Shown here one piece after another: positions 47,526 to 57,281 of a DNA stretch of 64,000 nt (positions within the stretch are counted from its first letter, which is position 1; every line of letters begins with the position of its first letter). The notes below the pieces were generated by a model. That model did no database searches, was not told the DNA's origin, and saw only the letters and a list, made by a program, of their open reading frames with translations. The stretch covers positions 310,001-374,000 of the forward strand of contig JAQWQJ010000089.1 of the NCBI GenBank assembly GCA_029244725.1, in the 5' to 3' direction. Position numbers and translations under genes: made by a program. Source of the DNA: Paracoccaceae bacterium. Its GTDB lineage: Bacteria > Pseudomonadota > Alphaproteobacteria > Rhodobacterales > Rhodobacteraceae.

Positions 47526-48437
47526 ATGAACAATGACCGCCCAATGCTCGGCATTTTTTTAATGCTGGGCTTTTGCTTCGTCGCGCCGCTGGCTGATGGA
47601 ACATCCAAATTCCTAGGCGCGAGCGTGCCTGTTGGCATTATCGTTCTGGCAAGGTTTGCCATACAGGGCGCACTTCTTTTGCCATATGCGTGGCTAACGG
47701 GGCGACCCATTTTAGCGTCGGGGCGCGTCCTAGGATTGATCGTCACAAGAACACTGCTTCATCTTTGCGGCACATTCCTGATGATAACGTCTCTATTGTA
47801 TCTACCATTGGCGGATGCCTTCGCCATCGTGTTCGTCATGCCGTTCTTCATGCTGTTTCTGGGTTGGGCATTCTTAGGGGAACACGTTGGGCTACACCGC
47901 TTTGCAGCCGTTTGTGTTGGGTTTCTCGGCACGATCCTAGTTTTTCAACCCAGCTTTATCGCAGTAGGATGGCCCGCAGTGCTGCCTTTGATCGTTGCCA
48001 TACTGTTTGCGCTGTTCATCTTGGTCACCCGCCAGATTTCGGACAAAACTGACCCGGTAGGTGTTCAAGCTCTAAGCGGGCTTATCGCAGTACCGATCCT
48101 TGTTCCGCTGCTTTTCGTTGGCGACAGCATCGGGATCGGCTCTCTCAGCCTGATGCTTCCAACTGGCACTGAGATCATATTGTTATGCTGCGTCGGATGT
48201 CTCGGCACGTTAGCCCAATTACTTATGGCATGGTCGATCAAGTTCGCCCCCACAGCAACACTTGCCCCGATTCAATACGCAGAGATCCCGATGGCGACAC
48301 TTATCGGTTGGCTGATGTTCAGGGAATTTCCAAATGGCCTGGCTGGTCTCGGCATTTGCCTAACTATAGGCGCAGGTCTCTATGTCATTCAGCGCGAGCA
48401 GTCCAATGCGCGTCGGTTAAAGCAAACGCAGCTATAA
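47526..48437 (+). CDS. EamA/DMT transporter, tandem copy 2
   Basis: A 303-residue paralogue of the preceding gene. LGIFLMLGFCFVAPLADGTSK and CVGFLGTILVFQPSF line up with LMVGFCVLAPLMDALAK and CVVGFIGAMFVIKPSF in copy 1. The two probably arose by tandem duplication followed by clear divergence. Its 3' end overlaps convergent thiN by 53 bases. Confidence 0.87.
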   Translation: MNNDRPMLGIFLMLGFCFVAPLADGTSKFLGASVPVGIIVLARFAIQGALLLPYAWLTGRPILASGRVLGLIVTRTLLHLCGTFLMITSLLYLPLADAFAIVFVMPFFMLFLGWAFLGEHVGLHRFAAVCVGFLGTILVFQPSFIAVGWPAVLPLIVAILFALFILVTRQISDKTDPVGVQALSGLIAVPILVPLLFVGDSIGIGSLSLMLPTGTEIILLCCVGCLGTLAQLLMAWSIKFAPTATLAPIQYAEIPMATLIGWLMFREFPNGLAGLGICLTIGAGLYVIQREQSNARRLKQTQL

Positions 48438-49074
48438 CCTGATCCAAGGCCGTCATCGGCAAAATAACCAACATGTTTGGGCTATCGAATTCTAGATGCA
48501 AAGGCCCTGACACTTCGTTTGATGTGCCAATACGATTGGCTGGTGAAAACGAAATGCCATCGATTGGCCATCTTAGACCGCTCGATCGTCCGGTAACTGG
48601 CGCCATAGGAAACAATGAAGCGATCGTTCCAACTGGCAAGTCTAGCTGCATGTTAGGCGGCGCAAGGAAAACCAGATCTAACGGTCCCAAGATGAGACAC
48701 CGTTTTTCCGGATGACAGATGAGCGTCGTCAATGCTGCTAGCTGGTGGTCCAAGCGTGCGCCGGTGAACCCAACCGCTAGAATGATAGGTGCCAAAATTG
48801 ATCTCAACGCTTTGTCGAAATCTGTGCTATCTTGTTCCTCTATTTTGAAAAGCACATCATCCGGCAGCTTCGCCAGTGTATCTGCGTGAATTGAATCTAA
48901 GTCGCCAATGACCGCCTTTGGTTGGATATTATGCAAAACCGCCAAATTTGCGCCACCATCGGCAGCTACAACCGTCGGAGCAATTTCCAAGGCACGCGCA
49001 ATCGTAATCTGATCCGCGTCGCCACCACCAAAAAGAGCGATTGGTTCTGAACTATGAACAATATGAGGTTTCAT
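48385..49074 (-). CDS. thiN: Thiamine diphosphokinase
   Basis: Transfers pyrophosphate from ATP to thiamine to give thiamine diphosphate. The 229 residues include VAADGGANLAV, the nucleotide-site VIGDLDSI, EEQDSTDFDKAL and GFTGARLDHQLAAL, all typical of the TPK family. It is a single gene, convergent with the DMT pair with an unusual 53-base coding overlap. Confidence 0.93.
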   Translation of the reverse strand: MKPHIVHSSEPIALFGGGDADQITIARALEIAPTVVAADGGANLAVLHNIQPKAVIGDLDSIHADTLAKLPDDVLFKIEEQDSTDFDKALRSILAPIILAVGFTGARLDHQLAALTTLICHPEKRCLILGPLDLVFLAPPNMQLDLPVGTIASLFPMAPVTGRSSGLRWPIDGISFSPANRIGTSNEVSGPLHLEFDSPNMLVILPMTALDQVIAAFALTDAHWTARAE

Positions 49075-49226
49075 ACCCCTGTGAATGCCAATTTTGGAAA
49101 CAGATCACAATCTCGTCATGAAATGATACGGCAAAAAACATGGTTTTGTGCTCATTCTGGAACCAGTAACGAGTAATTCATCGATGCAACAAACATCGTT
49201 AATGTAGATAAGAAGTGAGTATTGGT

Positions 49227-51224
49227 ATGGTTGGCAAACAAAACAGCACTATCCTGACAGTGTCCTACGGCACTTTCTCGTGCACCTTGGAAGGGTTTGA
49301 TGACTCTTTCGGGATGATGAAAGCCATTGCCGAATATTTTCGGGACCTTGCGTCAGACGATCGTTATTTCGGCGCTGAGCCTCCGACCCCAGATGCGGAC
49401 ATGCTGGCCAAGATAGCCGAGCAAGAAGTTTCACGACGTGTGGAAGCACGTACCGAGAACGGAGGCGTTACTCTCCGTCCCTACCAAATCGAAGACGCCG
49501 CAGAAGTAGAAGCTGACCCAGCAAAGCCCGAGCCTGTTGCAGAACAACCTGTTCAAGCGCCTGTTGCCAAGGCGGCCCCTGCCTTTGAGCCACAGCAAGC
49601 TTTTGTTGAAGAGGCCGACGCCTTCTTTGGTGGTGACACCCAAGGCGCAATGTTGAACGAAGAAAGCGTTGCTGCCCGACTGCAGCGCATTCGTCAAGCT
49701 GCCAGGAATGCTGCTGACGATGCAGAGGCAGTTGAAGAGATCGAAGAAGAAGAAATCGTCGCCGAAGCAGAGCCAGTTGTCGAAACTGACGTTCCTGTCG
49801 CCGAAGAGCAATTCGAAGACTCTGATGAAGACGTATTATTCGATGAACCTGAGGAAGAAACCAGCGATTTAGACATTGCGGATTTGCTGGCCCTAGACGG
49901 CACCGAAGCTGATGAGGTCAATGAAGAGGCAACTGAAGAACAAGCTGTTGTGTCTGACGAAACGGATGCCGAGTTAGAGGCGCTTTTGGGCGCTTTGGAT
50001 ACTGACACCGAAAACGAGGCACAGCCAGAAGAGTTAGAAGAAGCGTCCGAGAATGTCTTTGAAGACATCGCTGAACTTGATGAGCAATCGTTTGAAGCCG
50101 AGGAAGAAGACGAGACCGAAGCCGAACCAATTCAGGCGCGTATCCTTCATGTAAAAGGCGCAGCTTTGCAGGACATGGAAAGCCTGTCCGAAGACGAACT
50201 GATTGGCTTTGACGACGACGCATACGAAGCCCCTGAAAATGAGGTTGATGCAGAATCGCTCAACGCAATTTTCGACGGCGACGACGAACCAGCTGCAGAA
50301 TCAAGCCTAAGCCCAGAGGCCGAAGCTGACTTAATGCGAGAGCTAGCAGAAGCTGAGGCAGACGACGCGGCTGATCAAGATGGCGACTGGGATGGCCTGT
50401 TGGATGCCGATACAGAAGCTGTGCTTGCCGACGAAGAGCATCTTCTAACGTCCAGCCCCGAAAAGGCCTTGGCGAACGCCCAAGACCTATCTTCGCTGTT
50501 AATCGACCGCGAAGCAGATGATGAAATGGGTCGCCTGATGGCGGAAACCGAAACTCATCTGTCCGAGCCAGAACATACTCGTCGCAAGACCACGATCCAG
50601 CATTTGAAAGCTGCGTTTGCAGCCAAGCGTGCTGACGGTCCGGTAATTGATGACACAAAAGGCAACGACTCTGTCGCGTATCGCGAAGATTTAGAGCAAG
50701 CGGTCAAACCGCGTCGCCCAGTTCTTGAAGGGCCGCGTAAGACACCGCGCCTTGAATCTGCTGATGCAGCGCCTCTGAAGTTGGTGGCCGAGCAGCGTAT
50801 TGTTCCCGACGAAAACAAGTCAGAGCCGTCAATGCGCCCGACTTTGGTTAAGCCAGTTCGCCCGCGCCGCATTCGCAATTCCAGTGCTGCCGTTGCTGAA
50901 GAGTTCGAAGTGGACACCGATGCAATTGCCACAACCGAGGCCCCAGCGCCTCAGGTAGACTTCAGCGTTTTTGCCCAGCAAATGGGCGTCGATAAATTGC
51001 CCGAGCTTCTTGAAGCTGCTGCATCGTTTATGACTTTCGTAGAAGAGTACGAAAAGTTCTCACGCCCTCAGGTGATGACGCTGGTACGTGAAGTCATGGG
51101 CGAGGATTACACCCGAGAAGACGGTTTGCGCGCCTTTGGTCAATTGTTGCGTAAAGGCAAAATCATCCGTCTATCCGGTGGTCGTTTCACAGTATCGGAT
51201 GGCATCGGCTTCCAGCCAAATTGA
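49227..51224 (+). CDS. Large acidic Rhodobacterales protein of unknown function
   Basis: A 665-residue protein. Its first 75 residues (NSTILTVSYGTFSCTLEGFDDSF to SRRVEAR) and last 90 (VDFSVFAQQMGVDKLPELLE to RFTVSDGIGF) look folded and conserved. The middle 450 are very rich in Glu, Asp and Ala and are probably disordered. The C-terminal piece resembles a winged helix. Homologues are common in Rhodobacterales and are sometimes mislabelled CheA, although no histidine kinase motif is present. A GTG at 49215 is an alternative start. It is monocistronic with a terminator after it. Confidence 0.8.
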   Translation: MVGKQNSTILTVSYGTFSCTLEGFDDSFGMMKAIAEYFRDLASDDRYFGAEPPTPDADMLAKIAEQEVSRRVEARTENGGVTLRPYQIEDAAEVEADPAKPEPVAEQPVQAPVAKAAPAFEPQQAFVEEADAFFGGDTQGAMLNEESVAARLQRIRQAARNAADDAEAVEEIEEEEIVAEAEPVVETDVPVAEEQFEDSDEDVLFDEPEEETSDLDIADLLALDGTEADEVNEEATEEQAVVSDETDAELEALLGALDTDTENEAQPEELEEASENVFEDIAELDEQSFEAEEEDETEAEPIQARILHVKGAALQDMESLSEDELIGFDDDAYEAPENEVDAESLNAIFDGDDEPAAESSLSPEAEADLMRELAEAEADDAADQDGDWDGLLDADTEAVLADEEHLLTSSPEKALANAQDLSSLLIDREADDEMGRLMAETETHLSEPEHTRRKTTIQHLKAAFAAKRADGPVIDDTKGNDSVAYREDLEQAVKPRRPVLEGPRKTPRLESADAAPLKLVAEQRIVPDENKSEPSMRPTLVKPVRPRRIRNSSAAVAEEFEVDTDAIATTEAPAPQVDFSVFAQQMGVDKLPELLEAAASFMTFVEEYEKFSRPQVMTLVREVMGEDYTREDGLRAFGQLLRKGKIIRLSGGRFTVSDGIGFQPN

Positions 51225-51249
51225 TCCACACTAACCAATAAACGAAACA

Positions 51250-51277
51250 GGGCGCCTTAGTGGGCGCCCTTTTCTTT
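51250..51277. terminator. Terminator after the acidic protein gene
   Basis: GGGCGCC and GGCGCCC pair around TTAGTG and are followed by TTTTCTTT. It serves the plus-strand gene; the convergent DUF2842 gene ends at 51276 inside the T tract. Confidence 0.88.
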
Positions 51278-51500
51278 AGTCTTTATCTGCGTCCGGGTCC
51301 GCTTGGCCGATCCCTTTGAAAATCGCTTTCAGAGGAAAAGCCCATGCGACACCAAGCGCCACATAGATTATCAGTTCCAACCAAATCGGAGGGCGATCAA
51401 ACAGTGCAATGATTCCGACCGCCATAATCACATAGAGCGGCAGGCCAAACACCAATACGATGAGCGACCAACGACGGCGGGCTTTGTAACTCAGCGCCAT
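51276..51500 (-). CDS. DUF2842 small membrane protein
   Basis: A 74-residue protein with two membrane segments (about 12-32 and 38-58). It matches DUF2842 by YKARRRWSLIVLVFGLPLYVIMA and ALGVAWAFPLKAIFKGIG. The function is unknown. It overlaps the purA stop by one base, and the pair is probably cotranscribed. Confidence 0.87.
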   Translation of the reverse strand: MALSYKARRRWSLIVLVFGLPLYVIMAVGIIALFDRPPIWLELIIYVALGVAWAFPLKAIFKGIGQADPDADKD

Positions 51501-52795
51501 CAGTCAGAGAAAGGGTCGGTGACAAGGATCGTATCGTCACGCTCGGGGCTGGTAGACAGCAAGGCCACTGGGCACTCGATCAATTCTTCCACGCGCTTAA
51601 CGTATTTGATCGCGTTTGCTGGCAGATCATTCCAGCTACGGGCGCCTTCCGTCGATTCGCTCCAACCTGAGATTTCTTCGTAAATCGGCACACAGCGTGC
51701 CTGTTGATCTGCCGCAATTGGCAAATAGTCCAAACGCGTACCGTCTAGATCGTAGCCAACGCAGATTTTCAGCGTTTCAAATCCGTCAAGAACATCAAGC
51801 TTGGTCAACGAAATGCCCGTGACGCCAGATGTCGCACAAGTCTGACGCACCAAAGCTGCATCAAACCAACCACAACGGCGCTTTCGACCTGTGGTGGTGC
51901 CAAACTCGTGTCCACGTTCACCAAGACGTTGACCATCTGCATCGTCTAACTCAGTTGGGAACGGCCCCTCGCCCACACGCGTTGTATAAGCCTTAACGAT
52001 GCCCAAAACATAGTCGATGGAACCAGGGCCGATGCCTGTACCTGTCGACGCCTGCCCCGCGATCACGTTAGACGATGTTACAAACGGGTACGTACCGAAG
52101 TCGATATCTAGCAATGCGCCTTGTGCGCCTTCGAACAAAATGCGCTTTCCAGCTTTGCGCATGTCATTCATGACTTTCCAAACCGGACCGGCGTACTTCA
52201 AAATCTTAGGCGCAACTTCTTTAAGCTGGGCAATCAAAGCATCGCGGTCAATCGGTTCAACACCAAGACCTTTGCGCAGCGGATCGTGATGCTGCAATGC
52301 GCGGTCAACACGCGCTTCCAATGTTGCATCATCAGCAAGATCAGCGACGCGAATGGCGCGGCGGCCGACTTTGTCTTCGTAGCAAGGCCCAATTCCGCGG
52401 CCCGTTGTGCCGATCTTGGTACCTTTCGAGGCCGCTTCTTCACGAGCGCGATCCAATTCACCGTGGAATGGCAGAATCAGGGGCGCGTTTTCTGCAATCA
52501 TCAAAGTCTCAGGAGTGATCTCAACGCCCTGTTCAGTGATTGTCTGAATTTCTTTCAGCAAGTTCCACGGATCTAGAACAACACCGTTGCCGATGACCGA
52601 CAATTTGCCGCCGCGCACAACGCCGGATGGCAGCGCGTGAAGCTTATAAACTTCGCCTTCGATGACCAAAGTATGGCCAGCATTGTGACCGCCTTGGAAC
52701 CGCGCGATCACGTCTGCGCGCTCGCTCAACCAGTCTACGATCTTGCCTTTACCTTCGTCACCCCATTGGGCGCCGACTACGACAACATTGGCCAT
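51500..52795 (-). CDS. purA: Adenylosuccinate synthetase
   Basis: Commits IMP to AMP synthesis with GTP and aspartate. The 431 residues contain [38 protein letters not shown] and [11 protein letters not shown]. All family signatures are present and the length is standard. It is upstream of the DUF2842 gene and divergent from the DUF6524 pseudogene. Confidence 0.97.
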   Translation of the reverse strand: MANVVVVGAQWGDEGKGKIVDWLSERADVIARFQGGHNAGHTLVIEGEVYKLHALPSGVVRGGKLSVIGNGVVLDPWNLLKEIQTITEQGVEITPETLMIAENAPLILPFHGELDRAREEAASKGTKIGTTGRGIGPCYEDKVGRRAIRVADLADDATLEARVDRALQHHDPLRKGLGVEPIDRDALIAQLKEVAPKILKYAGPVWKVMNDMRKAGKRILFEGAQGALLDIDFGTYPFVTSSNVIAGQASTGTGIGPGSIDYVLGIVKAYTTRVGEGPFPTELDDADGQRLGERGHEFGTTTGRKRRCGWFDAALVRQTCATSGVTGISLTKLDVLDGFETLKICVGYDLDGTRLDYLPIAADQQARCVPIYEEISGWSESTEGARSWNDLPANAIKYVKRVEELIECPVALLSTSPERDDTILVTDPFSD

Positions 52796-52936
52796 TATGT
52801 ACCTCTTAGGAAAGTCTTACCGCGCGCTCGTATATCTGGCCCTTGCGTCACATGGAACTACAAATTCGCCGCAGGGCTGGACAGAGAGGCAATTGCTCAC
52901 ATAATCAGGGGCAATTGTTACAAATGGGTTGAGCAG

Positions 52937-53336
52937 ATGTTTGAATTCGTCTGGAAATGGGCATTCGCTTTCGCGCTTTTGGCGCTGACGTATAATCCTA
53001 CGCCCTATAATTATGTGAATTGGCTTATCAGGTGCAGGCTTTGCACCAGTTTCACTGATGGTGCTTTCCGGCCTGCTTTTGATGATCGGCTACATCGTCT
53101 ATCTGCGCGCTACCCTGCGTTCGATCGGTTATTTTGGAATCGGCTTAGTACTGGCTTTGGTCAGCGCTTTGGTTTGGGTTCTTTACGATCTCGACGTTTT
53201 GTCGTTGGATGACGCACAGCGCAACACGTGGATCAGCTTAGTCGCCCTGTCTTTTGTCCTCGGCATCGGCCTCAGCTGGAGCCACGTTCGCCGCAAACTG
53301 GCAGGTCAACATGATGTTGACGACGTCGACGAATAA
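52937..53336 (+). pseudogene. DUF6524 membrane protein gene, frameshifted
   Basis: Two overlapping frames together make one DUF6524 protein. The first gives FEFVWKWAFAFALLALTYNPTPYNYVNWL. The second continues LSGAGFAPVSLMVLSGLLL through LGIGLSWSHVRRKLAG to VDDVDE. Joining them needs removal of one base (or addition of two) near 53023-53031, just after the Asn-Trp codons. The corrected protein would have 132 residues and four membrane spans, as expected for the family. It could be a real inactivating mutation or an assembly error. The downstream frame alone could start at the ATG at 53058. Confidence 0.75.
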
Positions 53337-53645
53337 CTAGGCGCTCAGCTTAACTGGTTGCCCATGTGGTGTGCTTAAATACGCCTCACGCCAATCTTCA
53401 ATCATCTGCGTAATTGCTGCCGTTTCCGTCAACTGGGCGTCGATTAATACGGTTTCTAACGTTTCAATCCAAGCATTGTAATAGTCTTCGCCACCGTCCA
53501 ATTCACGGCTCAGACCATGTGCTGCAAGCGTGGCGCCAAATTTCTCGGCCCACTCGGGCCATGAGAAAACGCCCTGCTTACTTAGGTGGATCGTCATCGC
53601 AAACGCTTGCGCGTGCCACGGTTCACTAAAGGCAGGCTCATCCAT
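53337..53645 (-). CDS. Nitrile hydratase accessory protein
   Basis: A 102-residue protein with FSEPWHAQAFAMTIHLSKQGVFSWPEWAEKFG and DYYNAWIETLETVL. It resembles the N-terminal part of nitrile hydratase beta subunit and the activators that load metal into the alpha subunit. It overlaps nthB by 8 bases and abuts the convergent DUF6524 gene stop to stop. Its role as cobalt chaperone is inferred from family and context. Confidence 0.87.
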   Translation of the reverse strand: MDEPAFSEPWHAQAFAMTIHLSKQGVFSWPEWAEKFGATLAAHGLSRELDGGEDYYNAWIETLETVLIDAQLTETAAITQMIEDWREAYLSTPHGQPVKLSA

Positions 53646-54318
53646 CGGAGTTCACCAAATAGGGTTCCCAAAGGTCCAATATTACTTCGTCCAAGGGATG
53701 CTCGGCCTGTCCCCAAAGATCAATTGCTTTGAAGGAAACTGAATATAACGGTTGCGGGTTTTCGCCCAATCGGTGGGCATTGGAGTCTGGAAAAACGTGA
53801 CATCCGTGAACCGCAATGATCTTACCTTGCATCCCTGCAGAGTATGCCGGCATTCTTGAGTGTCCGCCTTGCACAATTGCATTCCTCGCGGGCTGCACGG
53901 TCTTTACTTGCTGGCCTATGCTAAAAATCGGCTCGGGACCTTCGCGATTAACAGGCCCGCCAGATGCAATCGATGACGCCACGGTCTCGGGTCTAAAGCG
54001 GCGTTCGGTCAAAGGCGAAATACCTGCCGATTGACCAGAGGCCAGTTCATCTACAGTCACGACATCGTTTTCGACCATCAAATCCGCAAGTGCAGACATC
54101 CATTTCTCATAGTATGAAAACGCAGTGTAATCCTTGGGTGAAAGTCGTTCACGCGAGTGTCGAGATATATCGAGGTTCCATTGTCCGAGCGCTCCTACTG
54201 CTAGCGTCATCGCCAGCGTTTTAGCATGCCACTCTTCGCTGAAAACAGGCGCGTCCTCTGCGTCTGGGATAACCGCACCGTCGCCAAAACGGCCACCCAT
54301 GTCATGAACTCGGGTCAC
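53638..54318 (-). CDS. nthB: Nitrile hydratase beta subunit
   Basis: Non-metal subunit of nitrile hydratase, which converts nitriles to amides. The 226 residues start [13 protein letters not shown], continue with [23 protein letters not shown] and [13 protein letters not shown], and end in the SH3-like barrel (about 125-222). The start codon is GTG at 54318, overlapping the nthA stop (GTGA). Confidence 0.93.
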   Translation of the reverse strand: MTRVHDMGGRFGDGAVIPDAEDAPVFSEEWHAKTLAMTLAVGALGQWNLDISRHSRERLSPKDYTAFSYYEKWMSALADLMVENDVVTVDELASGQSAGISPLTERRFRPETVASSIASGGPVNREGPEPIFSIGQQVKTVQPARNAIVQGGHSRMPAYSAGMQGKIIAVHGCHVFPDSNAHRLGENPQPLYSVSFKAIDLWGQAEHPLDEVILDLWEPYLVNSDG

Positions 54319-54923
54319 GGCGCGATCACCAATCCGGTGCCGATCATCGAATCCCGCGAAACTAACTTTGCAAGCTCACTTTCAGACATGCCATCCGTAT
54401 CCACTGGTCGCATCGGTAAAACGAGATATCGCATCTCAGCAGTTGAATCCCAAACCTTTACCGCTTGTGATTCTGGCAAAACCACGCCGAAATCAGCCAA
54501 AACTTTACGAGGTTCGCGAACTGCCCGTGCCCGATATGCATCGCATTTATACCATGCTGGCGGTATCCCCAGCAAAGGCCACGGATAACAACTGCACAAT
54601 GTGCAAACGACCATGTTGTGAGTTTCAGGTGTATTCTCAACCACGGTCATATGTTCGCCCTGACGACCGTAGTACCCGAGCGCCGAAACCGCACTAGTCG
54701 CATCGGCCATTAGAGCTGTGTGAAAATCAGGATCGGACCAAGCTTTTGCAACAACCGCCGCCCCATTTTTTGGGCCGATCTTATTCTCATAGGTATTTAT
54801 GATTTCGTTCAACGTATCGGGATCTATCAATCCTTTTTCAATCAACAACGTTTCAAGCGCCTTAACGCGTAAAGCTGGATCAGAAGGTAACAATGTGTGC
54901 GGGTGGTCGTGATCATGAGGCAT
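54315..54923 (-). CDS. nthA: Nitrile hydratase alpha subunit, cobalt type
   Basis: Metal-bearing subunit of nitrile hydratase. The 202 residues contain the claw VCTLCSC at Cys107-Thr108-Leu-Cys110-Ser111-Cys112, followed by [14 protein letters not shown]. Thr between the first two ligands marks cobalt enzymes; iron enzymes have Ser. I use the ATG at 54923, since the sequence upstream runs into the divergent secG region. It leads the alpha-beta-accessory cluster. No amidase is adjacent, so the amide product would be handled elsewhere. Confidence 0.94.
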   Translation of the reverse strand: MPHDHDHPHTLLPSDPALRVKALETLLIEKGLIDPDTLNEIINTYENKIGPKNGAAVVAKAWSDPDFHTALMADATSAVSALGYYGRQGEHMTVVENTPETHNMVVCTLCSCYPWPLLGIPPAWYKCDAYRARAVREPRKVLADFGVVLPESQAVKVWDSTAEMRYLVLPMRPVDTDGMSESELAKLVSRDSMIGTGLVIAP

Positions 54924-55030
54924 AAATCGAACTTGCCTCCGACAGAATGCCGTGTCCAGCAAGATCGTCCCTTGCCCCAGCAAAGAAACTTGCCTAGATA
55001 GCACGCTGTCGAACAAGAAAGCGGTTTTTT

Positions 55031-55390
55031 ATGGAAAACGTCGTCCTCATCATTCATCTGCTTCTCGCATTGTCGCTAATTGCGGTCGTGCTTCTTCAAC
55101 GTTCCGAGGGTGGTCTCGGGTCGATGGGCGGAGGCGGCGGAGGCGGCGCAGTTTCAGGGCGCACTGCCGCAACGGCGATGAGCAAAGTAACTTGGGTTGT
55201 AGCGATTGCGTTCATTTGTACGTCGATTGCGCTGACTATTATTGCTGCGCAAAAATCCGCATCTGGTTCAGTCGTTGATCGTTTGGGTGATGTTCCGGCA
55301 GCTGAAGAGACCATTCCGTCGCTGCCATCAGGTGACGATCTACTGCCACCTACCGGCGGCGATCTGCCATTGGTTCCAAGCGCTAACTAA
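55031..55390 (+). CDS. secG: Preprotein translocase subunit SecG
   Basis: Small membrane subunit of the SecYEG channel. The 119 residues have two spans (about 2-22 and 52-74) around the conserved LLQRSEGGLGSMGGGGGGG loop. The C-terminal 40 residues are Pro/Asp-rich. It is divergent from nthA and precedes pyrG, a common order in alphaproteobacteria. Confidence 0.94.
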   Translation: MENVVLIIHLLLALSLIAVVLLQRSEGGLGSMGGGGGGGAVSGRTAATAMSKVTWVVAIAFICTSIALTIIAAQKSASGSVVDRLGDVPAAEETIPSLPSGDDLLPPTGGDLPLVPSAN

Positions 55391-55421
55391 TACCACAATA
55401 CTTAGAGACTAATTTTCGGGT

Positions 55422-55438
55422 CGCAACATCATGTTGCG
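55422..55438. promoter_or_regulatory. Perfect palindrome in the pyrG leader
   Basis: CGCAACAT-C-ATGTTGCG is an 8-bp perfect inverted repeat with one central base. It lies 31 bases after secG and 116 before pyrG, and is operator-like. A weak hairpin CCGT/ACGG with six Ts follows at 55481-55500 and might be an attenuator. Confidence 0.4.
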
Positions 55439-55553
55439 GCTCGGTTGCACAGGCTTTGCGAATCTGGTACTCGTTAAATCCCGTGATGGTACGGTTTTTT
55501 GCCGTGTCGATTCGCATGAAAAAGATCATAATAATCACGGGGGCGCGCGCCGC

Positions 55554-57197
55554 ATGGCACGTTATATTTTCATTACTGGCGGTGTTGTTTCTTCTCTTGG
55601 CAAAGGCCTTGCTTCTGCTGCATTGGGCGCTTTGCTGCAAGCTCGCGGTTATAGCGTACGTCTAAGAAAACTCGATCCATACCTAAACGTTGACCCCGGT
55701 ACGATGTCGCCGTTCGAACACGGCGAAGTCTTCGTAACCGACGACGGGGCCGAGACCGATCTAGATCTTGGCCACTACGAACGCTTCACTGGTGTTCCGG
55801 CGCGTTTGACCGATTCAGTTTCCTCAGGACGTATCTATACCAACGTTCTTGAGAAAGAACGGCGTGGCGATTACCTCGGGAAAACAATTCAGGTCGTTCC
55901 GCATGTTACGAACGAGATTAAAAAATTCATTGAGATTGGCGACGACGAAGTTGATTTCATGCTCTGCGAAATCGGCGGAACCGTTGGCGACATCGAAGGT
56001 CTACCGTTTTTTGAAGCTATCCGTCAGTTTACGCACGACCGTCCACGTGGTGAATGTATCTTCATGCACCTGACCCTGCTGCCCTACTTGGCTGCAAGCG
56101 GAGAGTTAAAGACCAAGCCAACCCAGCACAGCGTGAAAGAGCTTCAATCTATCGGTATTGCGCCGGATGTACTGGTTTGTCGTTCCGAGCATCCGATCCC
56201 AGAGAAAGAGCGCGAGAAGATTGCCCTTTTCTGTAACGTTCGCAAAGAATCGGTCGTCGCGGCCTATGATCTAAAATCAATCTATGAAGCTCCGCTTGCC
56301 TATCACCGCGAAGGGCTTGATCAAGCGGTTTTGGATGCTTTCCAAATTGCCCCTGCCCCGAGACCCGATCTGAGGGTTTGGAACGATGTTGCGGATCGCA
56401 TCTACAACACCGACGGCGAAGTCAAAGTCGCGATTGTAGGCAAATACATACAGCTCGAAGACGCCTACAAATCGATCAAAGAAGCCCTTACCCACGGTGG
56501 CATGGCCAACCGCGTTAAGGTGAACGTCGAATGGGTCGACGCTGAGATTTTTGACACCGAAGACGCTGCCCCACATCTTGAGGGTTTCCACGCAATCCTT
56601 GTTCCTGGTGGATTTGGCGAACGTGGCACGGAAGGCAAAATTAAAGCTGCCGAATTCGCCCGAACACGCAATGTTCCGTATCTTGGCATCTGTCTAGGTA
56701 TGCAAATGGCCGTCATCGAAGGCGCGCGTAACGTAGCTGGCATCAAAACCGCAGGATCCGAAGAATTCGATCACGAAGCCGGTGCGAAACGTTTTGAGCC
56801 AGTAGTGTATCATCTCAAAGAATGGGTGCAGGGCAACCACAAAGTTGAACGCAAAGTTGGAGACGACAAAGGCGGAACCATGCGCCTTGGCGCCTATGAC
56901 GCTGCACTGAAAGAGGGCTCTAAGGTCGCAAAAGTATACGGCGATATGGCCATCGAAGAGCGTCACCGTCATCGCTATGAGGTCGACATGCGCTACCGCG
57001 AACAGCTTGAGAAATGTGGTCTGCAATTCTCGGGTGTTTCACCGGATGGTCGTCTGCCAGAAATTGTTGAGTGGAAAGATCACCCTTGGTTCATTGGTGT
57101 TCAGTTCCATCCTGAGCTGAAGTCCAAACCGTTTGATCCGCATCCATTATTCAAAGATTTTGTACGCGCAGCAGTTGAGAATTCTCGACTTGTTTGA
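55554..57197 (+). CDS. pyrG: CTP synthase
   Basis: Aminates UTP to CTP using glutamine. The 547 residues begin [18 protein letters not shown] and continue with [23 protein letters not shown]. The C-terminal glutaminase domain shows [12 protein letters not shown] with the nucleophile Cys and FHPELKSKP with His and Glu. The ATG at 55554 matches the universal start; the frame is open further upstream. Hairpin copy C follows. Confidence 0.97.
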   Translation: MARYIFITGGVVSSLGKGLASAALGALLQARGYSVRLRKLDPYLNVDPGTMSPFEHGEVFVTDDGAETDLDLGHYERFTGVPARLTDSVSSGRIYTNVLEKERRGDYLGKTIQVVPHVTNEIKKFIEIGDDEVDFMLCEIGGTVGDIEGLPFFEAIRQFTHDRPRGECIFMHLTLLPYLAASGELKTKPTQHSVKELQSIGIAPDVLVCRSEHPIPEKEREKIALFCNVRKESVVAAYDLKSIYEAPLAYHREGLDQAVLDAFQIAPAPRPDLRVWNDVADRIYNTDGEVKVAIVGKYIQLEDAYKSIKEALTHGGMANRVKVNVEWVDAEIFDTEDAAPHLEGFHAILVPGGFGERGTEGKIKAAEFARTRNVPYLGICLGMQMAVIEGARNVAGIKTAGSEEFDHEAGAKRFEPVVYHLKEWVQGNHKVERKVGDDKGGTMRLGAYDAALKEGSKVAKVYGDMAIEERHRHRYEVDMRYREQLEKCGLQFSGVSPDGRLPEIVEWKDHPWFIGVQFHPELKSKPFDPHPLFKDFVRAAVENSRLV

Positions 57198-57212
57198 TTT
57201 CCTGAACGGAAA

Positions 57213-57277
57213 CGGGGGCTCTGCCCCCCTTGTGCCTGTGGCACAATTCCCCCTGGGATATTTTAGGACACAAGAAA
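57213..57277 (+). repeat. Dispersed hairpin element, copy C with inserted stem
   Basis: The hairpin CGGGGGCTCTGCCCCC is followed by an extra perfect stem TTGTGCC-TGT-GGCACAA. Then come CCCCCTGGGATATTT and the tail TAGGACACAAGAA. The tail ends 4 bases before the rlmJ start codon, so its AGGA could act as the rlmJ ribosome binding site. Confidence 0.83.
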
Positions 57278-57281
57278 TCTG

